Source: Oscillospiraceae bacterium (lineage in GTDB: Bacteria; Bacillota; Clostridia; Oscillospirales; Oscillospiraceae). From it: a stretch of 37,855 bases of DNA. Both the position numbers and the translations under genes were made by a program. The stretch spans positions 1 to 37,855 of the forward strand of contig JAAWCD010000010.1 of the NCBI GenBank assembly GCA_022793095.1. The letters run 5' to 3'. The notes below the pieces were generated by a model. It worked only from the letters and a program-made list of their open reading frames with translations, did not search any database and had not been told where the DNA came from. This document shows positions 24,429-33,157 of the stretch, piece by piece (position 1 is the stretch's first letter; each line of letters begins with the position of its first letter).

Positions 24429-26198
24429 TCATTCCTCTGTGACCCACAGGCGGGACCAGATGGTTCTCATGTTGCCCTTGTAGTAAACCTTCTCGCCGGA
24501 ATAGCCGCCGACGCGGTTGGACATGAAGTCGTAGTTGGGCTGAACGCCCGCAACGAGAATCGCCCAATGCTGATTGGGGAAGTACTGGTCCAGCTCCTCG
24601 CCAATGGCGGTCTGCTCCTCCGCGGAGGTGGAGCGGCCCATGGCGTCCAGCTTGGCCAGATACTCCTGGTCGTCGTGGCCGAAGGCGTTGGGCATGGGCC
24701 CGTTGCCCGTCATCATGAAGGCCAGCATGTACTCCCCAAAGCCGCCGCCGAAGCCCGCGGACTGGAGGGGCAGATTGTAGTCCTGAGAGTGCTGGACCGC
24801 TTCCATCATCTCAGCGGCCACAGTGATGTTCATGGTAATCCCAATCTGGCTGAGATAGTCGCCGGCCACCTGATAGAGCTCCAGGTTGGCCACCGGGTCC
24901 AGTTCAATGTCAAAGGAGAAGCCGTCGGGATAGCCCGCGTCAGCCAGCAGCTGCCTGGCCTTCTCCTGGTTCGCCGCCAGGCCGGCGGTGCTGGTGGTAA
25001 ACTGAGCCTTCAAATCCTCGGGCCACTCGTTCACCGTGGACCAGGACAGGGCGGTGGACCACAGGCCGGGCACCACGACCTCACCGTCATTGCCCAGATA
25101 GCCGTTGATGGCCTCCAGGTCAATGGCCAGCTGCATGGCCTGACGGACGCGGAGGTCGGTGAAGGGCTCCTGGCACACCTTCAGCGCAATGGCGGAGGGA
25201 GAGCCGGAGGCGTAAGGGTACAGGGTGCCCGCGTTCTGCGCGGAGAGCTGGGCCAGCTGGTCGCCGGAGAGCACATCCTTGCCGTTCTCGCCGAACCAGT
25301 CCAGAGAGCCGGACATAGCCTGGGTCAGAATGTTGGAGGAGTCCGCGATGTACACCAGGCGCACGGTGTCGATATAGGGCAGCTTGTTTTCCGGATGCCG
25401 CTCATCCACGCCGTAGTAGCTGTCGTTGCGGGTAAAGGTCATGGAGTTGTCAGGCACGTACTCGGTCAGCACGTAGGGGCCGGTGCCCTTGGCGCAGGTC
25501 CAGTCCTGAGCACAGCTGTCCCACTCGGGACCGCCGATGTTGACCTTGGCGTTCATGAGCTTGGTCAGGGAAATGGTGTTGGCCATGCCCTCCGCAAAGG
25601 TGAACAGCACGGTGGAATCGCCGGTGGCTTCCACGTTGGCAATCATGTTCAGGTTGTTGGGCCAGTCATACTCGGTCTCAATCTGGTCGTAGCCGTTGAT
25701 GCCCAGCAGGCGGCAGTAGGACCATTCCACATCCTTGGCGGTCAGCGCGCGGCCGTTGTAGGGCTCGCCATCCTGGAACACCACGCCGTCGCGCAGCTTG
25801 ACGGTGAGGGTGCCGGCCGCCTCGTCAAAGTCCCAGCTGTCCGCCAGCTGGCCGGTCATGTACCCGGCGGGAATCTCGCCGGGGCCGAACGCGTAGGTGG
25901 AGGGGTCGTTCAGCCCCCAGTCCAGGACCCACAGGGTCTCGAACCAGAAAGCGAACTGGTACTCGTCCATCATGGAGGGGTCAAAGTAGTTGTAGAACTT
26001 GGGATAGTACAGCGTGACCTCGCCGCCGTAGACCGGGTCGTCCGTAACGGGCGCGGCCGGGGGCTGAGTCTCCGCCGGAGTCGGAGTGCTGTCGCCGGCC
26101 GGGGAATTGGTGGCGGGCGGAGTGTCGTTGTTTCCGCCGCACGCGGCCAGAGACAGCGCCATGGCCAGCGCCAGGAGCAATGCGGTAATGCGTTTCAT
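24429..26198 (-). CDS. Peptide/nickel-type ABC transporter substrate-binding lipoprotein
   Basis: A 589-residue family-5 solute-binding protein (DppA/OppA class). Lipobox SLAAC with lipidated Cys20, then a Thr/Pro-rich tether (21-52). The family pattern is visible in GEVTLYYPKFYNYFDP, LTAKDVEWSYCRL and GTGPYVLTEYVPDNSMTFTRN. The ATG at 26198 follows AAGGAGGATATTGA; an ATG seven codons upstream would place that site inside the coding region. It belongs with the two permeases and two ATPases upstream on the same strand and would capture peptides or another oligomeric ligand. The exact ligand is unknown. Confidence 0.93.
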   Translation of the reverse strand: MKRITALLLALAMALSLAACGGNNDTPPATNSPAGDSTPTPAETQPPAAPVTDDPVYGGEVTLYYPKFYNYFDPSMMDEYQFAFWFETLWVLDWGLNDPSTYAFGPGEIPAGYMTGQLADSWDFDEAAGTLTVKLRDGVVFQDGEPYNGRALTAKDVEWSYCRLLGINGYDQIETEYDWPNNLNMIANVEATGDSTVLFTFAEGMANTISLTKLMNAKVNIGGPEWDSCAQDWTCAKGTGPYVLTEYVPDNSMTFTRNDSYYGVDERHPENKLPYIDTVRLVYIADSSNILTQAMSGSLDWFGENGKDVLSGDQLAQLSAQNAGTLYPYASGSPSAIALKVCQEPFTDLRVRQAMQLAIDLEAINGYLGNDGEVVVPGLWSTALSWSTVNEWPEDLKAQFTTSTAGLAANQEKARQLLADAGYPDGFSFDIELDPVANLELYQVAGDYLSQIGITMNITVAAEMMEAVQHSQDYNLPLQSAGFGGGFGEYMLAFMMTGNGPMPNAFGHDDQEYLAKLDAMGRSTSAEEQTAIGEELDQYFPNQHWAILVAGVQPNYDFMSNRVGGYSGEKVYYKGNMRTIWSRLWVTEE

Positions 26199-26227
26199 TT
26201 CAATATCCTCCTTGTTCATTTATCGCT

Positions 26228-26247
26228 CGGGGACGGTTCTGTCCCCG
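26228..26247 (-). terminator. Small intercistronic hairpin
   Basis: CGGGGAC-ggttct-GTCCCCG lies 29 bases before the binding-protein start codon. With repeat R5 next to it, it separates the permease and binding-protein cistrons. Confidence 0.5.
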
Positions 26248-26262
26248 GTTGATACGTTTTCC

Positions 26263-26375
26263 GCTTTCTTGAACGAAAGCTTGGCAAAGAACTTTAAAGT
26301 GGTTCTACCGGAAATCTGTCGTGAGAACGCAGCTTGAAGTTCTTTTTGGTTCTTTTTCTTTCAAGAAAAAGAACT
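26263..26375. repeat. Dispersed inverted repeat R5
   Basis: Palindrome GCTTTCTTGAACGAAAGC, arm CAAAGAACTTTAAAGTGGTTC, a centre like the other members, arm CAGCTTGAAGTTCTTTTTGG and a long palindrome GTTCTTTTTCTTTCAAGAAA... closing at 26375. Its right end overlaps the permease stop codon (26374-26376). Confidence 0.87.
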
Positions 26376-27309
26376 ACGCCGCGTTCTGGCGCTTTGCCGC
26401 CTGCTTTTCCAGTTTGGCCAGGGTTTTGTCCAGCTTCTTGCTGTTGTAGCTGCCCACGCCGCCCTTGAGCCGGGGGTCCAGCAGATCCCGGATGGCGTCG
26501 CCGAACATGTTGGCCGCGAAGGTCAGAACCGCGATGGCGATACCGGGCACAATGCACATCCAGGGACAGGTGAACATCAGATCCCGGCCCGCGCCCGTAA
26601 TCAGAGCGCCCCAGGAAGGCGTGCCGGGGTCCACGCCGTAGCCCAGGAAGTTCATGGACGCCTCCATCATGACCACGCCGCCCAGAGAACCGGCCGCAGA
26701 GATAATCACCAGGGGCATGATGTTGGGCACCACATGCATGACGCACTTCCAGAACACGCCGCCGCCCAGCAGGTCGGAATTGCGGCAGTAGCCGGAATCC
26801 TTGACGGAAATGGCCGCCGAGCGCACCATACGGGAACCGCCGATGCCCGAGGGCACCGACAAAGCGAAAATCATCTGGGGAATGCCGTTGCCCAGCATGG
26901 CCATGAGCAGCAGGAGCAGCAGCATCTGGGGAATACAGCCCACCGCGTCCACGATACGCTGGACAATCAGGTCAAACCAGCCGCCCACCACGGCGGAAAG
27001 CACGCCGGTGACCAGAGAAATAAAGGTGGAAAGCAGGGTGCAGCACACGCAGAGAATGACGGACGTGCGCGCGCCGTAAATCATGTAGCTGAGCAAATCC
27101 TGGCCCATGCGGTCAGTGCCCAGGGGGTGGGCCATGGTCTGGAAGGGGGCCAGCTTGCCCTCCGCCAGATTTTTCGGCAGCGCCCCGTTCACCATGGGCG
27201 TGGGGGCCAGCACGCCGGCGAAAACCGCCATGAGCAGGAATGCGATTAAAATAATCAGGCAAATCCCGCCGATGGGCTTCTTTCGGAATAAATCCTTTAA
27301 CACTTGCAT
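26374..27309 (-). CDS. Peptide/nickel-type ABC transporter permease (DppC class)
   Basis: This 311-residue inner-membrane permease has an N-terminal tail, then an OppC_N-like helix and about six helices in all. HPLGTDRMGQDLLSYMIYGAR is the typical DppC motif. The EAA-type region near 200 (ISVKDSGYCRNSDLLGGGVF) departs from the usual A-x-G pattern. The start at 27309 follows GAGGAGGGTAAGCGC, 13 bases after the DppB-type gene. The tail after residue 285 is Lys/Ala-rich and probably cytoplasmic. Confidence 0.9.
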   Translation of the reverse strand: MQVLKDLFRKKPIGGICLIILIAFLLMAVFAGVLAPTPMVNGALPKNLAEGKLAPFQTMAHPLGTDRMGQDLLSYMIYGARTSVILCVCCTLLSTFISLVTGVLSAVVGGWFDLIVQRIVDAVGCIPQMLLLLLLMAMLGNGIPQMIFALSVPSGIGGSRMVRSAAISVKDSGYCRNSDLLGGGVFWKCVMHVVPNIMPLVIISAAGSLGGVVMMEASMNFLGYGVDPGTPSWGALITGAGRDLMFTCPWMCIVPGIAIAVLTFAANMFGDAIRDLLDPRLKGGVGSYNSKKLDKTLAKLEKQAAKRQNAA

Positions 27310-27322
27310 GCGCTTACCCTCC

Positions 27323-28276
27323 TCAATCCAGCGTAACCCGGGGGTCAATCCACTTGTAGGCCACATCGATGACCAGATTCACAATCATGACGAAGATGGA
27401 CATGATGAGCACGCAGCCCTGCACCATGGGGAAGTCCCGCTGTCCCAGGGCGGTGACCAGCTGCTGGCCGATGCCGGGAATGTTGAAGATGTTCTCCAGA
27501 ATCACGTTGCCCCCCACCAGCGCGGCGATGGAGCCGCCAATGATGGTGATGACCGGAATCATGGCGTTGCGGAAGGCGTGTTTGAAGAGAATCACCCGCT
27601 GCTTGACGCCCTTGGCGTAGGCCGTGCGGATGTAATCCTGCCGCATGGTGTCCAGCACCACAGTACGCACGGTCCGCAGCTGCATGCCCGCCTGGGCCAG
27701 GGCGCCCATAATCGCAGGCACCAGGAACATCTGCAAATTGGCGATGGGGTCCTGGAAGAAGCTCACATAGACCACCGGCGGCGCGTAGCCCCACCACTGG
27801 GCGGGGTAGAAGAGCACCAGGGTGGCCAGCCAGAACATGGGAATGGCCATGAGCACCACGGCAATGATACGGATGGCGTAGTCCGGAATGGAGTCCTGCC
27901 TGGCGGCGCAGAACAGCCCCAGCGGAATCGAAATGAGATTGGCCAGAATCAGGGTGATCAATCCCAGCTCCAGGCTGATAGGCAGCTGGCGCTTGATGAT
28001 GTTCCAGACGGAATCATATTGGAAGAAGGAATCCCCCAAATCCCCGCGGAACACATTGCCCATCCAGTTGAAAAACTGCTGGACCGCCGGAACGTCCAGA
28101 CCCAGCCGCGCCCGGATGGCGGCCTCGTCCACGGTCTGGCCCGACTGGGTCATCCGGTTGACGATGATATCCACCGCGTCGCCGGGTACCATCCGCATGA
28201 GGCCGAACACAATGGCGCAGATGATAAAAATCGTGGGAATCAGCAGCAGAACGCGCTTGACAATGTATTTTCCCAT
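27323..28276 (-). CDS. Peptide/nickel-type ABC transporter permease (DppB class)
   Basis: This 317-residue permease has first helix MGKYIVKRVLLLIPTIFIIC, then FRGDLGDSF and the coupling loop LDTMRQDYIRTAYAKGVKQ, all typical of DppB/OppB. The family's GGNVILENIFNIPGIGQQL follows near 260. ATG behind AGGGAGGGTAATT; two bases separate it from the upstream ATPase stop. It forms the membrane channel with the DppC-type partner. Confidence 0.93.
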   Translation of the reverse strand: MGKYIVKRVLLLIPTIFIICAIVFGLMRMVPGDAVDIIVNRMTQSGQTVDEAAIRARLGLDVPAVQQFFNWMGNVFRGDLGDSFFQYDSVWNIIKRQLPISLELGLITLILANLISIPLGLFCAARQDSIPDYAIRIIAVVLMAIPMFWLATLVLFYPAQWWGYAPPVVYVSFFQDPIANLQMFLVPAIMGALAQAGMQLRTVRTVVLDTMRQDYIRTAYAKGVKQRVILFKHAFRNAMIPVITIIGGSIAALVGGNVILENIFNIPGIGQQLVTALGQRDFPMVQGCVLIMSIFVMIVNLVIDVAYKWIDPRVTLD

Positions 28277-28278
28277 AA

Positions 28279-29310
28279 TTACCCTCCCTGTCCGGCCCGG
28301 TGGCAGGCCACAAAATGCCGGCCGCCCACATCCTTGAACTCCGGCTCCTCCTCCCGGCACCGCGCGTCCGCGTAGGGGCAGCGGGTGCAGAAGTTGCAGC
28401 CCTTGGGCGGATTGATGGGCGATGGAATTTCTCCCTTCAGAAGTATCCGCTCCCGGGCCCGGTCCACTATGGGGTCCGGTATGGGCGCGGCGGAAATCAG
28501 CGCCTGGGTGTAGGGGTGAAGAGGCTTTTCATAGAGCTGGCCGGAGCCGGTCAGCTCCATAATTTTTCCAAGGTACATGACCGCCACGTCGTTGGAGATA
28601 TGGCGCACCACCGACAGGTCATGGCCGATGAACACATAGGTGAGGTTCAGCTCCTTCTGGAGCTTCATGAGCAGGGTGATGATCTGGGCCTGAATGGACA
28701 CGTCCAGGGCGGACACCACCTCGTCGCACACAATGAAGGAGGGCTGGAGGGCCAGCGCCCGGGCGATGGAAATGCGCTGCCGCTGGCCACCGGAAAATTC
28801 GTGGGGGTAGCGGCGGCGGAAGTCCGGATTGATGCCCACCAGCTCCATCATGCGGACAGCCGTCTCCTCCAGCTCCTTGGGATTGGAGCTGATTTTGTGA
28901 ATCCGCAGGCCCTCGCTGATGGCCGCCTGAATGTCCATCCTGGGGTCCAGGGAGGCGAAGGGGTCCTGGGTAATCATCTGGAGGTTTTTCCGCATCCGGC
29001 GCATAGCGGCGGGCGGCACGTTTTTCAGGTTGTTCCCCTCAAAAAAGATATCTCCATCCGTAATCTTGTACCGGTTGAGCAGGCAATGGCCGACGGTGGA
29101 CTTGCCTGAGCCGGACTCCCCCACCAGTCCCAAGGTCTGGCCCCGCTTGATGGTGAACGAAACCCCGTCCACCGCCTTCACCGAGCCGACCTGCCGCTTG
29201 AGCAGGCCCTTGGTGATGGGAAAGTGCATTTTCAGGTGTTCCACCCGCATAATGTCGTCCAGATGTTCCAAATCATGCCCGGCGGTGCGGGCGGCGGCTT
29301 CCGGCGTCAT
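28279..29310 (-). CDS. Peptide/nickel-type ABC transporter ATPase (DppF/OppF class)
   Basis: This 343-residue ATPase has Walker A GESGSGKST (64-72), signature FSGGQRQR, Walker B FIVCDEVVSALD and the C-terminal oligopeptide/HPY cysteine region CNFCTRCPYADARC that may hold an FeS cluster. Its ATG overlaps the stop of the other ATPase (ATGA) and has AAAGGAGG ten bases upstream. Confidence 0.94.
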   Translation of the reverse strand: MTPEAAARTAGHDLEHLDDIMRVEHLKMHFPITKGLLKRQVGSVKAVDGVSFTIKRGQTLGLVGESGSGKSTVGHCLLNRYKITDGDIFFEGNNLKNVPPAAMRRMRKNLQMITQDPFASLDPRMDIQAAISEGLRIHKISSNPKELEETAVRMMELVGINPDFRRRYPHEFSGGQRQRISIARALALQPSFIVCDEVVSALDVSIQAQIITLLMKLQKELNLTYVFIGHDLSVVRHISNDVAVMYLGKIMELTGSGQLYEKPLHPYTQALISAAPIPDPIVDRARERILLKGEIPSPINPPKGCNFCTRCPYADARCREEEPEFKDVGGRHFVACHRAGQGG

Positions 29311-30368
29311 AGGCTCAGAACCTCCTTTCGCTGCGCTTCCGCAGCCTCCTGGTGGAAACAGGCGCAGCGGTGTTCCCCGTCCACCGTCTCCAGCACAGGG
29401 CGGCGGGTCCGGCAGCCCTCGTCCGCGTAGGGACAGCGGCTGTGGAACGCGCAGCAGTCAGGCGGGATTTTGGACATGTCGGGGGGCTCGCCCTCGATGG
29501 TATGTAATCCGTGGCTCCGGGGCAGGTCCAGCCGGGGCACGGCCTGAATCAGGCCGATGGTGTAGGGGTGGCGGGGGTTGCGGAACACATCAACCGTGGA
29601 GCCCTCCTCCACAAGCTTCCCGCCGTACATGATCTTCACCTGGTCGGCGTACCGGGCCACAATGCCCAGGTTGTGGGTAATGAGAATCAGCGCTGTGCCA
29701 AACTCCGTTCGCAGGCTGTTCAGCTGCTCCAGCACCTGGGCCTGGACCGTCACGTCCAGGGCGGTGGTGGGCTCGTCGGCGATGAGCAGTCTGGGCTTGC
29801 AGCTCATGGCCATGGCGATCATGGCCCGCTGCTGCATGCCGCCGGAAAACTGGTGGGGGTAGTCCTTCAGCCGGGCGCCGGCATTGGGAATGTCCACCTT
29901 TGCCAGCAGCTCCGCCGCCCTGGCCTTGGCCCGCTGGCGCTGGCTCATACCCTGGAACCGGGGCTTCTCCTCCTCCGTCAGGGCGCTGTCGGGAATACCT
30001 CCATGGACCAGGATGTTCTCCGCAATCTGGTCCCCGATGGTCATCACCGGGTTCAGGGCGGTGGCGGGCTCTTGAAAGATCATGCCGATCTCTTTCCCCC
30101 GCAGCGCTTCCATCTCCTCATTGGACAGCCGGAGCAGGTCCCGGCCCTGGAACAGGATGGACCCGCTCTTGATGATGCCCGGCGGATAGGGAATCAGCCG
30201 CAGGATGGACAGGGCGGACACGGATTTCCCCGATCCGGACTCCCCGATGATGGCCACGCAGGCGCCAGGATCCACGGTGTAGGACAGGCCGTCCACCGCC
30301 CGCAGCTCCCCGCCCTCCTGAAAAAAGCTGGTGCAAAGGTCCCGCACCTCTAGCACAGGTCCGGACAT
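29307..30368 (-). CDS. Peptide/nickel-type ABC transporter ATPase (DppD/OppD class)
   Basis: This 353-residue ATPase is first in the transporter operon. Walker A is GESGSGKSV (42-50), with Val in place of Thr as is usual for DppD. FSGGMQQR and LIADEPTTALD follow, and the C-terminal HPY region is CCAFHSRCPYADEGC. The ATG stands behind GGGGAGGGCGATTTTT. A promoter and a 13-bp hairpin lie in the leader. An AraC-type regulator lies directly upstream on the same strand. Confidence 0.94.
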   Translation of the reverse strand: MSGPVLEVRDLCTSFFQEGGELRAVDGLSYTVDPGACVAIIGESGSGKSVSALSILRLIPYPPGIIKSGSILFQGRDLLRLSNEEMEALRGKEIGMIFQEPATALNPVMTIGDQIAENILVHGGIPDSALTEEEKPRFQGMSQRQRAKARAAELLAKVDIPNAGARLKDYPHQFSGGMQQRAMIAMAMSCKPRLLIADEPTTALDVTVQAQVLEQLNSLRTEFGTALILITHNLGIVARYADQVKIMYGGKLVEEGSTVDVFRNPRHPYTIGLIQAVPRLDLPRSHGLHTIEGEPPDMSKIPPDCCAFHSRCPYADEGCRTRRPVLETVDGEHRCACFHQEAAEAQRKEVLSL

Positions 30369-30394
30369 AAAAATCGCCCTCCCCTTTTTCCGTC

Positions 30395-30431
30395 AGGGCC
30401 CTATTTTGAAATTTGACCAAAATAGGGCCCT
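30395..30431 (-). promoter_or_regulatory. Perfect dyad in the transporter-operon leader
   Basis: AGGGCCCTATTTT and its exact complement flank an 11-base loop, between the promoter and the ribosome binding site. On the minus strand it is followed by GACGGAAAAAGG, with no U-tract, so it is not a terminator for this operon. It could be an operator, a translation-control hairpin or a stabiliser. The AraC-type regulator next door is a candidate partner, though such regulators usually bind direct repeats. Confidence 0.7.
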
Positions 30432-30451
30432 GGTCTTTCCTCTTTTTTTGC

Positions 30452-30460
30452 ATTGTAGCA
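30452..30460 (-). promoter_or_regulatory. Extended -10 promoter of the peptide transporter operon
   Basis: Minus-strand TGC-TACAAT gives an extended -10; no good -35 is visible at 17 bp. An activator-dependent promoter would fit, and an AraC-type regulator is encoded just upstream. Confidence 0.55.
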
Positions 30461-30496
30461 AATGAGGAAGGGGAGAGCGATTGATAAATCAAACAT

Positions 30497-32068
30497 TTAT
30501 ATTTCTATTTCCGGCTTTTCCATCTGAAATTCAGCGGGAGACAGGCCAGTGTATTTTTTGAAGGTCTTGTAAAAGTAAGGGTAATCGTGAAAGCCGCACT
30601 GCTCCGCCACCTGGTTCAGGGGAAGTCCGGTCTGACGGATGGTCCGGCAGGCCAGCTTGATGCGCTCCCGGGCCAGATACTCGCTGATGCTCATGCCCGT
30701 CTCCTGACGGAAGGCACGGGCGATGTGGCCCCCGCTGAGCCGGAGGGCGCGGGCCAGCTCCTCCCGGCGGAAGGGGTAGATGAGGCGGTGGTTGATATAG
30801 TCCTGGGCCCGCTGGGCCACGGTCTTGCCCGCCTGCTCCGGCCGGGACAGGTCAATGGCTTTTTTCGCGCAGGCGCGCACCCAGGCCAGCATGTCGGGCA
30901 CGTAGCGAATGGCCTGCTCCATGTGCAGCAGCTCGTCCGTACCGGAAAACAGTTCGTGGAGGGGCACGCCGGCATTCTTCAGCGCAAACCCCAGCTCCTG
31001 AATGAAGTCCTGCTGAAACCGGGCCAGAAAGGCCCGGTCCATGTTGTTGGCGGCAATGGCCTGCCGGAAATAGTCCTCAATGCAGCGGCAGAACTCCTCC
31101 TCCCGGCCGTCGATGAAATAGGGCATCCAGTCCCGGAGCACCGGCAGGGACAGGGGCTCCTTTTTCTGAACCGTTTGGGCCAGGGAGAGGACCGCCCGTG
31201 CGCCGGTCACATTGTCCATGTCCCCCTGAAGCAGCCTTCGGGCCTGATCGGGCACCTCGTGGGCCAGACAGGGGGTTCCGAAATAGCAGGACAGGTCACA
31301 GCCGAACCACTGGGCACAGCGGCCCGAGATGTCTCCGCAGCTTTGACGGAGGGCCTCCTCCGAAGGCAGGTCCGGGCCATAGAGAACCACAGCCAGGGTG
31401 TCCCGAATCCAGGAAAAGGAACAGCCCGGACGGCCCTGAAGCAGGGTGCGCCGGACCAGGTTGCGGGCGGCATAGCGGTGGTCGTCCAGCACGCGGGGCG
31501 GAAGCTCCTGGTGCCAGCGCCGGAGGCAGAGCAAAATGAACAGGGCCTGCTGGCCCTCCTGATAGCGGAAGGAGGTTGGGGGCGCCGCCTGGCGCAGCCC
31601 CTCTCCGCTGGGGGGCACGGTGCCGGAGAGGAGGTGCAGCCAGAACTGCTGATCCACCCGCCGGAGAAGCACCGGGTCCGACGACAGGAAAGCAGCCCGC
31701 TCCACCTTCTGGAGGGTGTGCAGAATACGCTCGGCCAGCTCCGCCGGTCCGGCCGGCTTGAGCAGGCGGAACAGGTTCCGGCGGCGGGTGGCGTAGATGG
31801 GGCAGAAGTCCGCGTCGTGGACCAGGGCAATGCACTCCGTCTCAGGCTGGTTTTCCTCCACCCAGCGCAGAAGTCCGTATTCCATCTCCCGGTCCTTGCC
31901 GCAGTCCAGCACCAGAACCGGCACCTCCACCCCGGCCAGCAGCCTCCGGCCCCGCACAATGCTGTCCGTGTGCCAGAGCTCCAGGCCGCTGCCCAGGGCG
32001 CGGCGCAGCTCCTCCAGCCTGGGGTATTCGTGGGCAATCAGCAAAACCGCGCTTATGGCGCATCCCAC
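30497..32068 (-). CDS. AraC-family transcriptional regulator with receiver-like N-terminus (YesN type)
   Basis: A 523-residue DNA-binding regulator. Residues 1-125 look like a two-component receiver (VLVLDCGKD with a possible phospho-acceptor Asp near 54; FRLLKPAG as the conserved Lys-Pro near 103). A long helical middle (140-400) follows, then the paired AraC helix-turn-helix (about 415-515) with HIARAFRQETGMSISEYLA and AEQCGFHDYPYFYKTFKKY. The start is uncertain: the GTG at 32068 is only a few bases from GGAAAGG, and a TTG at 32044 is possible. It lies 12 bases after an uncharacterised membrane-protein gene and just ahead of the peptide transporter, its likely target. No histidine kinase is in view. 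Confidence 0.85.
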   Translation of the reverse strand: MGCAISAVLLIAHEYPRLEELRRALGSGLELWHTDSIVRGRRLLAGVEVPVLVLDCGKDREMEYGLLRWVEENQPETECIALVHDADFCPIYATRRRNLFRLLKPAGPAELAERILHTLQKVERAAFLSSDPVLLRRVDQQFWLHLLSGTVPPSGEGLRQAAPPTSFRYQEGQQALFILLCLRRWHQELPPRVLDDHRYAARNLVRRTLLQGRPGCSFSWIRDTLAVVLYGPDLPSEEALRQSCGDISGRCAQWFGCDLSCYFGTPCLAHEVPDQARRLLQGDMDNVTGARAVLSLAQTVQKKEPLSLPVLRDWMPYFIDGREEEFCRCIEDYFRQAIAANNMDRAFLARFQQDFIQELGFALKNAGVPLHELFSGTDELLHMEQAIRYVPDMLAWVRACAKKAIDLSRPEQAGKTVAQRAQDYINHRLIYPFRREELARALRLSGGHIARAFRQETGMSISEYLARERIKLACRTIRQTGLPLNQVAEQCGFHDYPYFYKTFKKYTGLSPAEFQMEKPEIEI

Positions 32069-32080
32069 CTTTCCACTCCG

Positions 32081-32797
32081 TCAGACCGTCCACTGGCCGT
32101 GGATGATGCCCGCCAGCTTCAGCTCCCCCTGGTCCGGGAGAAAGACCAGCTTCAGGGAGCACCAATCCATCCCCTGCCGGTCCGGGTCCAGCCGGGAAAA
32201 GTTGAAGTCCACAAACTGGCCGTCCGGATAGGCCTCCGTCACATTCTCCAAGGCGTTTCCGCTCTGAATCACCTGGTTGATGCCAATGCGGGGGGCCTCC
32301 GTATAGTCCGCGTTGTAGACAAAGCGGGCGAAATAGTCCGGAATTGTCAGCGTGAGCGGCGTGCCGGAGCCGTCCTCAGCGCCCCAGGTATAGGTCTGGG
32401 TGTCAGATGCGCCCTCTGCGATCTGGCTGGAGGTGAGCACTAAATCCTGGCTGAAGTCCACCGTGGAATAGGGGGTGAACCGAACTCCCGAGGTGTGGAC
32501 ATAGGCGGCCAGCGCGCCGTAATCCCGGGCTCTCAGCACGTCCAGCACCTCCAGCGACAGATTCAGCAGCCTGCGGTTGTCGCTCAGCACCGGCTCCTGA
32601 GCGCTGGAGGGCTCCGGCGAAGCCTGAGGCGCGGTCGCCGTGGGTATGGGCGGAATCGCGCTGACCGGCGTGTCAATTTCTGCCATGGGAGCAGTAGGGG
32701 CCACATCCTTCACCGTGGGGAACCAGGTGTGAAAAAACAGCCCCAGAAACAGCCCCACCAGAAAGGTCAGTCCGCAAAACAATATCGTTCGTCTCAT
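32081..32797 (-). CDS. Membrane-anchored protein of unknown function
   Basis: A 238-residue protein. One N-terminal membrane helix (about 4-23) is followed by a Pro/Thr/Ala-rich spacer (28-68) and a compact extracytoplasmic domain. The domain shows YVHTSGVRFTPYSTVDF, YTWGAEDGSGTPLTLTIPDY and a C-terminal GMDWCSLKLVF...GIIHGQWTV. I believe this pattern recurs in uncharacterised Firmicutes proteins, but I cannot name the family. ATG follows ATGGAGGTACTC. It is co-oriented with the AraC-type regulator 12 bases downstream and may be a sensor partner. The open frame extends upstream into foldback repeat C, which I treat as non-coding. Confidence 0.7.
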   Translation of the reverse strand: MRRTILFCGLTFLVGLFLGLFFHTWFPTVKDVAPTAPMAEIDTPVSAIPPIPTATAPQASPEPSSAQEPVLSDNRRLLNLSLEVLDVLRARDYGALAAYVHTSGVRFTPYSTVDFSQDLVLTSSQIAEGASDTQTYTWGAEDGSGTPLTLTIPDYFARFVYNADYTEAPRIGINQVIQSGNALENVTEAYPDGQFVDFNFSRLDPDRQGMDWCSLKLVFLPDQGELKLAGIIHGQWTV

Positions 32798-32857
32798 GAG
32801 TACCTCCATGGACCGCCTGCCAAAAGCGTTTGGTGTGCAAACCTGCTTCTTATCCTC

Positions 32858-33019
32858 AGAAGCGGTACCAATCGCCTCAGCGCACGTCCTCGCGGCCAAA
32901 ATCGCCGTTGGCTTCGTTAAAAAAGCTTAAAATACATCCAGTATTCCCGCGCTTTTTTGCCTTGCCAGCAACGATTTTGGCTCGCAAATCCGCGCACTTC
33001 GCCTAATGGTACCGCTTCT
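32858..33019. repeat. Foldback (MITE-like) repeat C
   Basis: A 162-bp element with terminal inverted repeats AGAAGCGGTACCA (13 of 13). An inner inverted repeat is built on GCCAAAATCG/CGATTTTGGC, and an apical stem reads AAAAAAGC...AATAC/GTATT...GCTTTTTT. It lies between the divergent unknown membrane-protein gene and the nucleoside phosphorylase gene. Confidence 0.8.
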
Positions 33020-33089
33020 CATAGTTTAACGTCTGGATTGGAAAAAAGCAACGTAAAAAACTGGTAAACGGCGCCAGCCAGCAGCATCG

Positions 33090-33118
33090 TTGCGAAATGG
33101 ACAGGAGTGTGCTATACT
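33090..33118 (+). promoter_or_regulatory. Promoter of the uridine phosphorylase gene
   Basis: TTGCGA (33090-33095), a 17-bp spacer and TATACT (33113-33118), 40 bp before the start codon and downstream of foldback repeat C. Confidence 0.7.
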
Positions 33119-33157
33119 GAAAGAAGTTCCGCTGTCAAGGGAGAGGAGGCCATTTTT

